Of a stretch of 42,252 bases of DNA, positions 8,516 to 14,852 are shown in pieces; the stretch's first letter is position 1, and every line of letters starts with the position of its first letter. The position numbers were made by a program, and so were the translations under genes. The DNA is from DTJG01 sp964532995 (GTDB taxonomy: Bacteria > Ratteibacteria > UBA8468 > B48-G9 > DTJG01). Location: the NCBI GenBank assembly GCA_964532995.1, contig CAZHJN010000015.1, positions 1-42,252 of the forward strand, written 5' to 3'. Below the pieces are notes generated by a model. The model was not told where the DNA came from and did no database searches. It saw only the letters and a program-made list of their open reading frames with translations.

Positions 8516-9135
8516 AGAAAGAATTCATCAGGGGATTTTATTTCATTACGGATTCCAGCCTTTCAAAAAATGGAATTCAAAATGACGTAATTTGTGCGAT
8601 AAATTCAGGGGTAAAGATAGTACAGTACAGGGAAAAACAATCTTCAACAAGGAAGATGTATCAGGAAGCAATTAAGCTTAAGGACATTCTCAGGGATGCA
8701 ATTTTGATTATCAATGACAGGGTTGATATATGTCTTGCGGTGGAAGCAGATGGTGTTCATATTGGCATGGATGATATGCCGTTAAACATAACAAGGAGGT
8801 TAGTTGGAAAAAATAGAATAATTGGTGTATCTGTTCACAATGTGAAGGAGGCGCTTGAATCTGAAGAAAGTGGTGCTGATTATGTAGCTGTTAGTCCTAT
8901 ATTTCAAACAACCACAAAGCCAGATGCTCTGCCACCGGTTGGTCTGGAAATCCTGAGGAATGTTAAAGAGGCAGTTTCAATTCCTGTCGTTGCCATAGGT
9001 GGTATAAATCTTGAAAATGCGGCATCGGTTATAAATGCTGGTGCAGACGCAATCTGTGCAATTTCTGCATCTTTGAAGACCGGGGATGTTGGTGGTGAAA
9101 TACAGAAGTTTAATAAGTTATTCAGTGGGAAATAA
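8512..9135 (+). CDS. thiE: Thiamine-phosphate synthase
   Basis: A 207-residue TIM-barrel enzyme that joins HMP-pyrophosphate with HET-phosphate to make thiamine phosphate. Family motifs appear in order: VQYREKQSS near the N-terminus, INDRVDICLAVEADGVHIG with the substrate-binding Asp residues, GVSVHN, ADYVAVSPIFQTTTKP, and the phosphate-binding VVAIGGINLENAASV loop followed by AGADAICAIS. Length is normal. Its ATG overlaps the thiM stop and is preceded by AAAGGA inside thiM, so the two are translationally coupled. With thiM it covers the thiazole branch and the joining step of thiamine salvage. Confidence 0.96.
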   Translation: MKKEFIRGFYFITDSSLSKNGIQNDVICAINSGVKIVQYREKQSSTRKMYQEAIKLKDILRDAILIINDRVDICLAVEADGVHIGMDDMPLNITRRLVGKNRIIGVSVHNVKEALESEESGADYVAVSPIFQTTTKPDALPPVGLEILRNVKEAVSIPVVAIGGINLENAASVINAGADAICAISASLKTGDVGGEIQKFNKLFSGK

Positions 9136-9147
9136 GAAGGTGGCATT

Positions 9148-10035
9148 ATGAAACCTCTCAAAATTTTTATGTTGCTTTTCGGTATTTTAATTTTTTCAGC
9201 CTTATGTTTTGCAACAGAAAATGGTGGAGGTGCATATCCTAACGGTGCAGAGGATTTTATGTCCGGCGCAGTACCTCCGCCCGGTTTTTACTACATCAAT
9301 TATACTGTCGGTTATTTTTCTGATGTATTCGCAGATTCAAAGGGAAAAGATTCTGTGCCCAATTTCAAACTGACTGTTTTTGGAAACGTTTCAAGGCTGC
9401 TTTATGTGTCGGATAAAAAAATCTTAGGCGGAAACTGGGGTATGCATATTCTTATTCCGGTAATGTCAGTTGATGTAAGAACCCCTGCTGGAAAGGATTC
9501 AAAATTCGGTCTTGGTGATATATTTGTGGATCCATGTATTATTTCCTGGCATTCAAAAAATATCCATTCAGCCGCAGGAATTGAATTTATTATTCCAACA
9601 GGTGCCTACGATAAAGACGATATCGCCAAGATCGGCAGAAACTACTGGACAATAGAACCGGTGTTTGCTGTAAGTTTCATTTCAGACAATGGCTGGGAAA
9701 TATCAGGAAAATTTATGTATGATATAAATTTTGAAAATGATGCCACTGATTATAAATCAGGACAGGAATTTCACTGTGATTATACAGTCGGCAAGAGAAT
9801 TAACGAGAAGTGGACAGCTGGAATCGGCGGTTACTGGTATACGCAGATAACCGATGATAAACAAAATGGTGTTAAGGTCGGGGATGGGAATAAGGGAAAG
9901 GTTTTTGCCATCGGTCCTCAGATAAAATTTGATGACAGGAAAATGAGTTTTATTCTGAAGTATCAGAGGGAAATGTCGACTGAAAACAAACCAGAAGGCA
10001 GCAAGGTCTGGTTGAAGTTTGTCGTACCTCTTTAA
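9148..10035 (+). CDS. Outer-membrane beta-barrel, phenol-degradation MetA/SphA-like family
   Basis: A 295-residue exported protein. Residues 1-22 form a signal peptide ending in CFA. The mature N-terminus starts with a Gly/Asn-rich segment and then PPPGFYYINYTVGYFSD, the signature of the MetA-pathway phenol-degradation outer-membrane family. The remainder alternates amphipathic beta strands with turns (IHILIP-like, FIIPTGAYDKDD, WTIEPVFAVSF, GIGGYWYTQ) and ends in a typical barrel strand. It is probably a channel for small hydrophobic or aromatic molecules; the substrate is unknown. It starts only 12 nt after thiE, with AAGGTGG as ribosome site, so it may be co-transcribed with the thiamine genes. 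The name refers to the family; phenol catabolism is not implied. Confidence 0.82.
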   Translation: MKPLKIFMLLFGILIFSALCFATENGGGAYPNGAEDFMSGAVPPPGFYYINYTVGYFSDVFADSKGKDSVPNFKLTVFGNVSRLLYVSDKKILGGNWGMHILIPVMSVDVRTPAGKDSKFGLGDIFVDPCIISWHSKNIHSAAGIEFIIPTGAYDKDDIAKIGRNYWTIEPVFAVSFISDNGWEISGKFMYDINFENDATDYKSGQEFHCDYTVGKRINEKWTAGIGGYWYTQITDDKQNGVKVGDGNKGKVFAIGPQIKFDDRKMSFILKYQREMSTENKPEGSKVWLKFVVPL

Positions 10036-10040
10036 TGTTT

Positions 10041-11195
10041 TTAGAGGGATTTCTCAAGCTTTTTAAGCATTGAGCTTTTCTCATGGGGAGATGCTTTCAT
10101 CCTGTTTATAATTCTTCTGAAGAAATTGATGGTTTTATCATAGGTGATTCTGTCAACAGGATAAGGAGTGGCGTCTTTTCCTCCATGAGCAAAAGCATAT
10201 CTTGCAGGATCTTTATATGAGGGTGGTGCGTTGTAGATCAGTTCACAAACAAGGGAAAGAGCCCTGACTGTTTTAGGGCCGACTCCCTCAACAGAGATGA
10301 GTTTTTCATAGTTTTCAGGTTTATAATCACACAGTTTTGCAAGGATTCTTTCAAGATAGGCGCTTCTTGAAAAATCTTCCTCCACAACAGGATGCCAGTG
10401 GAATTCTTTATTGTAAAACTCGGCAAAAACAAGCTCCTGCTGACCAGTTTTTACAGCAACCATTTTTGAGACAGTGCCGGAGTGTTTTCTCAGTATCTGT
10501 ATATCCCTGATCAATCCTGAATAACCTGATTGCACAAGTTCAGTGCTTGTTTTTCTTGTTTCTTCACTTTCTTTTGCAGTCATGTTGAGGCATGGGACAA
10601 AAACATTTGAAATAATCCCTGAATGCGGTTCGCAGACAAAATCTGTTATTTTTTCGGAAAACCAGTGGTATCTTCTGGCTGTCTGGTTGTTCTGGTTCAT
10701 ACCCTGCTGAACAACTGCCCATGCTCCATTTTTAGAGAAGAAAAATGCGTGATGATATATCTGATAACCATCCTGAACCAGGGAACTATCAACCTTTGCT
10801 GTTATTCTTGAACTGTAAATAAGCTTATTTACCGAAGGGTGGGGTAGTGCAATTTTTTCTCCCCAGTAATTTATCTCATCCGGGGTCTTAAGGGATGTTT
10901 TTCCCTTACCACCGCAGATGAAGATGCCAAGCTGTTTTTCCTTTCCTTTTATCGCTTCCTTCAATGAGGCTGTTAAAACGGTGGTTAAACCAGAAGCGTT
11001 CCAGTCAAAAGCGAGAACTGTTCCGAGGGACTGAAACCAGACTGGATCTGAAATTCTTATAACAAATTCATCAGGGCCATACTCTTCAACAATAATTTCA
11101 AGTATCTGGCTTCCAAGTTTCACCATTCTTTCAAAAAGCCATCGCGGACACTGACCCGTATCAAGGGTGAATGTTGCTATACCTCTTTTTATCAT
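10041..11195 (-). CDS. DUF763 domain protein with helix-hairpin-helix motif
   Basis: A 384-residue protein matching the DUF763 family. It opens with KRGIATFTLDTGQCPRWLF and has GPDEFVIRISDPVWFQSLG and ITAKVDSSLVQDGYQIYHH further on. Near the C-terminus, KLISVEGVGPKTVRAL is a helix-hairpin-helix, a non-specific DNA-binding element common in repair proteins. No signal peptide is present. The family is common in thermophiles and archaea and has no established biochemical function. It starts 1 nt after the endonuclease III-like gene stops, so the two are surely co-transcribed, which supports a DNA-related role. It converges with the barrel gene at 10035 across a 5-nt gap with no obvious terminator. 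Confidence 0.88.
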   Translation of the reverse strand: MIKRGIATFTLDTGQCPRWLFERMVKLGSQILEIIVEEYGPDEFVIRISDPVWFQSLGTVLAFDWNASGLTTVLTASLKEAIKGKEKQLGIFICGGKGKTSLKTPDEINYWGEKIALPHPSVNKLIYSSRITAKVDSSLVQDGYQIYHHAFFFSKNGAWAVVQQGMNQNNQTARRYHWFSEKITDFVCEPHSGIISNVFVPCLNMTAKESEETRKTSTELVQSGYSGLIRDIQILRKHSGTVSKMVAVKTGQQELVFAEFYNKEFHWHPVVEEDFSRSAYLERILAKLCDYKPENYEKLISVEGVGPKTVRALSLVCELIYNAPPSYKDPARYAFAHGGKDATPYPVDRITYDKTINFFRRIINRMKASPHEKSSMLKKLEKSL

Positions 11196-11196
11196 A

Positions 11197-11844
11197 TTAT
11201 CCCTTCATTTCCATAACAATCAGAGCATGGTAATCCTGATATACTTTATAATCTTTTTTAACGCAGCTTTCAAATAATTTCTGTAAAAAGCCATATGAAA
11301 GATTTTCGGATAAACGATGTTTCTTTACAAATCTCCTTGTATACTCATCAATGACAAATACCTCTCTTTCAAAAGCATAAAGAAGGATATCATCCGCGGT
11401 TTCATTGCCAATTCCTTCAATTAAAAGAAGTTTTCCCCTGAAAGATTTTGTTTCAAATTTTTCGGTCCTTTCAGGGCCACCAATCTCTTCTATAAAAAAT
11501 TTTGCAATTTTATTAAGCCGTTTTGCCTTCTGTCTATAAAAACCGGAAGGTTTTATTAAACTTTCAATGATTTCAATTCTTTCATCTGCTATTTTTCTCA
11601 GATTCAGGAGGTTTGCTTGTGAAAGTCGTGATACCGCTAACTCAACATTTTTCCAGTTTGCTCTCTGTGTGAGAATGGATTCGATAATAATCCTTTCTTT
11701 TTCCTCTATGGATTTGGGCCTTTTGCACCAGAATTTCCACTGACCTGAAAGAGATGGGTTTCCATGTCTGACAAGCAAATTTTCATAAAGAAGATTAATC
11801 TTTTCTTTGACTTTTTTATCTGAGAAATCTGCCACCATTAACAT
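11197..11844 (-). CDS. Endonuclease III-like DNA glycosylase (MagIII-type, no Fe-S loop)
   Basis: A HhH-GPD superfamily protein of about 215 residues. The family opening ESILTQRANWKNVELA is clear, as is the HhH segment GKLLLIEGIGNETADD. The catalytic Asp is in VFVIDEYTRR. The lysine that gives endonuclease III its lyase activity is Glu here (GNETAD against GRKTAN), so a monofunctional glycosylase, perhaps for alkylated bases as in MagIII, is more likely. The protein ends just after YHALIV, where homologues continue into a four-Cys iron-sulfur loop, so no cluster is present. TTG (11847) and ATG (11844) are both possible starts; the GGAG at 11857-11854 serves either, and ATG is preferred. It overlaps the SDR gene by about 29 nt. 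Confidence 0.85.
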   Translation of the reverse strand: MLMVADFSDKKVKEKINLLYENLLVRHGNPSLSGQWKFWCKRPKSIEEKERIIIESILTQRANWKNVELAVSRLSQANLLNLRKIADERIEIIESLIKPSGFYRQKAKRLNKIAKFFIEEIGGPERTEKFETKSFRGKLLLIEGIGNETADDILLYAFEREVFVIDEYTRRFVKKHRLSENLSYGFLQKLFESCVKKDYKVYQDYHALIVMEMKG

Positions 11845-12583
11845 CAATTATTGCTCCGGTAGTGAATGATGCGGCATCACTTACAAGATATAAAACCGCA
11901 CCGGCTACTTCCTCCGCAGTTCCATTTCTGCCAAGAGGGGTTTCCTTTCTGTATTCCTGCATCCTTTCAGGGGTACTGAAAATTTCGTGGTGATGGGTTT
12001 CTATAACACCTGGAATAACAGCATTCGCTCTGATTTCTGGAGCAAGCTCTCTTGCCAGGGTTCTTGTGAAAACAAGTAATGCACCCTTTGAGGCTGCATA
12101 GGCACCAGCACCATTGGCTCCACCTGTTTGAACTGACAGGGAAATTATATTTACTATGGCAGCATTACCTGTTTTCCGAAGATAAGGGATTGCTCTTTTT
12201 GTAACCATGAAAGCACTTGTCATATTAACATCGAACACATTTTTCCATAGTTCCAGCGGGCATTCTTCAATTTTTGTTCTTTTAACAGGTGAACCGGCGT
12301 TGTTAACAAGTATATCAAGTCTTCCAAACTCTGAGACAGTGAAATCAACAATTTTATTCGCCTGATCTTCATTGACAAGGTTCGCCTGTATTAAGATTCC
12401 ATCTGAACCAAGTCTTTTTATTTCTTCAAGTGTTTTTTCGGCTTCTGTTTTGCTTGTGTTATAGTGAATACCTATTTTTGCGCCGTAACGTGCAAGGGTA
12501 AGAACAATTGATTTTCCGATTCCTGTTCCTCCACCCGTAATGAGAGCAACCTTCCCCTTGAGTGTGAAGTCTACGCCTGACAT
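11816..12583 (-). CDS. Short-chain dehydrogenase/reductase (FabG-like)
   Basis: A 255-residue classical SDR. It has the nucleotide-binding TGGGTGIG near the N-terminus, the NNAG motif, the catalytic Ser in NIISLS, and Tyr/Lys in YAASK. The C-terminus has the common SDAASFTTGAIIDVNGG ending. The reading frame is open upstream to 12715, but ATG at 12583 is the real start: a strong AGGAGGA site lies five bases before it, and the encoded protein then begins in the usual place just before GKVALITGG. It probably reduces or oxidises a sugar or fatty-acyl substrate; a role in fatty acid synthesis is possible but has no support here, as no acp or fab genes are near. It follows the URO-D gene by 19 nt. 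Confidence 0.9.
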   Translation of the reverse strand: MSGVDFTLKGKVALITGGGTGIGKSIVLTLARYGAKIGIHYNTSKTEAEKTLEEIKRLGSDGILIQANLVNEDQANKIVDFTVSEFGRLDILVNNAGSPVKRTKIEECPLELWKNVFDVNMTSAFMVTKRAIPYLRKTGNAAIVNIISLSVQTGGANGAGAYAASKGALLVFTRTLARELAPEIRANAVIPGVIETHHHEIFSTPERMQEYRKETPLGRNGTAEEVAGAVLYLVSDAASFTTGAIIDVNGGRFLR

Positions 12584-12602
12584 GTAGTTCCTCCTTTTTT
12601 TT

Positions 12603-13718
12603 TTATTGATATCTGTATGCATGTGCAGCGCGAACCATTTCAAAGACCTTTTCAGGTGATGTTTCTGTCGGCAGCATATCTCCGCATGCAAGAAGATATC
12701 CACCGCCGGACGCACCTTCAGATATGCACCTTTGTATATCCTGTTTTACCTGTTCAAAAGTGCCTCTTGCCAGCTTTAAAGTATTAACACCTCCCATTAT
12801 TGAGATTTTACCTATGAGTCTTCTTTTTGCATCCGCCACACTGACTCCACCAAGTGGGTCAAGTGGTTCAAGACAGTCAACACCGGTTTCAGCAACCATC
12901 TCAAACAGCCCGGTACTGTTTCCGCAGATATGAACATAAATGCAGACATCATATTTTTTGATTTTATCGACAAACATCTTAAAATATGGAATGCAGAATT
13001 CCTTGAAAAACTCGGGTCCTATAACTCCGCCAAATGTTTCACCGAGCATGAAAGCATCCACGCCTGCTTCAATCATTGCCAGGGCTTTTTGAATTGCGGC
13101 ATCAGTCGCACGTTTCAAAATTCTGTGTACCAAATCAGGGTTTTCAACGAGATCAAGAAATGCTTGTTCCTTTCCTCTTACGGTTGTTGCATATTCCACG
13201 CTTACCAGTCCAGGTGATGTTATTACAAACAAATCTTTTTTAGCTTCCTGAACAAGTTTTCTGGTTTCTTTAAATTCATTTGTTTTGAGAAAATCCGAGG
13301 CGGAAATAACCGGAATATTTTCAATGTCAGATTCGTTTCTGATCAAAATTCTTTCTTCATTTGGAATTATCCATCCTCCACCTTTAAAATCAAGTCTTCC
13401 AACAGGTTTGCCTGTTTTATCATCTAATTCCCAGACATTCTGTCCGTCATCGTACAGATTATAAGATGGTTGATGATGAATCCACACTCTCACACCATCA
13501 ACACCATAATATCTTGCACATTCAATCTGAAGCCTGTTCACAAAAGCGGGGTTCTTCACAGCCTTTATCATTGTTTCTCTGAAATCTAATCCCAGTGCTT
13601 TTATTGCATGTGGATGACATATCTGGGGAATAACAGGTACACAATCCGGTATTTTCCCTTTCATTGCGGTTCTGCATCTATCTCTCGGGTCCATTTTTTT
13701 TAACCGTTTTTTCTTCAT
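12603..13718 (-). CDS. URO-D family protein, predicted zinc-dependent corrinoid methyltransferase type
   Basis: A 371-residue protein of the uroporphyrinogen decarboxylase / methylcobamide:CoM methyltransferase family. It keeps the zinc set of the methyltransferase branch: His263 and Cys265 in VHICGNS, and Cys345 in GGYLLACGD. The DCLEPLDP and GKISIMGGVNT segments are also typical. It therefore probably transfers a methyl group from a corrinoid protein to a thiol or folate-like acceptor, although no corrinoid protein gene is in the window. No Shine-Dalgarno sequence precedes ATG 13718 or the second possible start (ATG at 13694, reading MDPRDRC), so the start is uncertain. It heads a leftward group with the SDR, glycosylase and DUF763 genes. 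Confidence 0.85.
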   Translation of the reverse strand: MKKKRLKKMDPRDRCRTAMKGKIPDCVPVIPQICHPHAIKALGLDFRETMIKAVKNPAFVNRLQIECARYYGVDGVRVWIHHQPSYNLYDDGQNVWELDDKTGKPVGRLDFKGGGWIIPNEERILIRNESDIENIPVISASDFLKTNEFKETRKLVQEAKKDLFVITSPGLVSVEYATTVRGKEQAFLDLVENPDLVHRILKRATDAAIQKALAMIEAGVDAFMLGETFGGVIGPEFFKEFCIPYFKMFVDKIKKYDVCIYVHICGNSTGLFEMVAETGVDCLEPLDPLGGVSVADAKRRLIGKISIMGGVNTLKLARGTFEQVKQDIQRCISEGASGGGYLLACGDMLPTETSPEKVFEMVRAAHAYRYQ

Positions 13719-13719
13719 T

Positions 13720-13748
13720 ATGATATAATGATACCATCAACCAGTCAA
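13720..13748 (-). promoter_or_regulatory. Candidate promoter for the second URO-D gene
   Basis: TTGACT (13748-13743) and TATCAT (13725-13720) are spaced by 17 nt on the minus strand. Initiation would fall near 13713, just past ATG 13718, which would favour the downstream ATG at 13694 as the real start. Confidence 0.4.
13721..13729 (+). promoter_or_regulatory. Extended -10 element for the DUF362 gene
   Basis: TGATATAAT is a perfect -10 hexamer with the TGN extension, about 40 nt before ATG 13771. No -35 match is visible. It overlaps the -10 of the opposite candidate promoter, so the two could compete for polymerase. Confidence 0.5.
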
Positions 13749-13770
13749 TTATTTAGCAGGAGAATGGACT

Positions 13771-13881
13771 ATGTCAATGGTATACTACGCTTCAGCAAAG
13801 GTGAAAAAACTTGAGAGAAATGCAACCCTTCCAGCAAAACTTTTTAGACTTCTAAACGCACTGAAACTTGAAAAAAATTGA
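13771..13881 (+). pseudogene. Frameshifted 5' part of the DUF362 gene
   Basis: A 36-codon open frame starting MSMVYYASAKVKKLER, with AGGAGA seven bases upstream, that stops with TGA at 13879. The sequence matches the usual N-terminus of DUF362 iron-sulfur proteins, which normally continues directly into the KGKxVxIKMHxG segment. That segment is present immediately downstream, but in another frame. One extra base in the A run at 13871-13877 would restore a single gene of about 361 codons (13771-14852). Explanations are a homopolymer assembly error, a real inactivating deletion, or -1 slippage on the A AAA AAT sequence. Confidence 0.85.
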
Positions 13882-14852
13882 AGGGTAAGAATGTTTGTAT
13901 CAAGATGCATGTTGGCAGCGGTTACGGCTACACAACCATACATCCATTTTTTGTTAAACTTCTTGTTGATTTTGTGCGGGAAAAAGGCGGTAACCCGTTT
14001 ATCACGGATGTGGTGATTCCAAATCCTGCAAGGGGATATACCGAGCAGTCAATAGGCTGCAGATTCGTTCAGGCAACAGGCCTGCGGGATACCAATTATT
14101 TTGCGGTCAGGGTTCCTGCGCGATATGGTTTGAAGCAATTACAACTGGCAGGTGTCCTCAGGGATACTGATTTTCTTATAAATTTTTCCCATGCGAAAGG
14201 ACACGGAAATTGTGCTTATGGAGGTGCAATTAAAAATCTGGGCATGGGCTTTGTTACGACTAAAACAAGGATTGATTTGCACTGTACAGTTGATGCAAAA
14301 CCTTACTGGGAAAAATCAAGATGTAAATACTGTGGAATCTGCATAAAAAATTGCAGGTCTTCTGCGATGAGTTTTGATAAAGATAAAAAACTTATTATAG
14401 ATTTTCATGCATGCGTTTTCTGTATGAGATGTGTTGCTCTCTGCCCTCATAATGCCCTGAAACTTGAAACTACCAACTATGAAATTTTTCAAAGGGCACT
14501 TGCCCTGTCCGCCAGAAAGGTAATTGAACAGGTTCAGGGCAACTGCTGCCATATTAACATGATAACCAGTGTTACTCCCTTCTGCGATTGCCTCGGTTTA
14601 TCGTCACAGGCGATTATTCCTGATGTTGGAATCACTGCCTCTTTTGACATAGTCGCACTTGAGAAGGCAACACTTGATTTGATTGATAAGCAGAAGTATA
14701 TCGAGGGTACATTACCCGGACACTTAAAATTTCTGAAGGATCAGGGACATATTTTTGAAAGAATCTGGGGAAAGGATCCCTATGTACAGGTTAAAGAAGC
14801 TGCAAGACTTGGACTTGGTAGCTTAAAATATGCTATTAAAGAGGTCGATTAA
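13878..14852 (+). CDS. DUF362 protein with two [4Fe-4S] ferredoxin motifs (main part)
   Basis: A DUF362-family protein. The N-terminal half carries KMHVGSGYGYTTIHP, GGNPFITDV and NFSHAKGHG segments of the family. Two ferredoxin-type clusters follow: CKYCGICIKNC (from about residue 149 of this frame) and CVFCMRCVALCP. Each has three spaced Cys plus a following Cys, enough for one [4Fe-4S] centre. A cytosolic electron-transfer or redox role is expected; the partner is unknown. This frame opens only with TTG at 13878 and lacks a ribosome site there; the natural start lies at 13771 in another frame (see the preceding entry). Its stop codon shares the TTAA at 14849-14852 with the stop of the convergent GH116 gene. 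Confidence 0.88.
   Translation: MKGKNVCIKMHVGSGYGYTTIHPFFVKLLVDFVREKGGNPFITDVVIPNPARGYTEQSIGCRFVQATGLRDTNYFAVRVPARYGLKQLQLAGVLRDTDFLINFSHAKGHGNCAYGGAIKNLGMGFVTTKTRIDLHCTVDAKPYWEKSRCKYCGICIKNCRSSAMSFDKDKKLIIDFHACVFCMRCVALCPHNALKLETTNYEIFQRALALSARKVIEQVQGNCCHINMITSVTPFCDCLGLSSQAIIPDVGITASFDIVALEKATLDLIDKQKYIEGTLPGHLKFLKDQGHIFERIWGKDPYVQVKEAARLGLGSLKYAIKEVD

Noticed and set aside
10041..10090. Imperfect dyad near the end of the DUF763 gene as a terminator
   Set aside because: The stem is interrupted, lies inside the coding region and is not followed by a T run.
12584..12715. Longer N-terminus for the SDR gene
   Set aside because: The added 44 residues overlap the URO-D coding region, look unlike SDRs, and have no ribosome site, whereas a strong AGGAGGA precedes ATG 12583.
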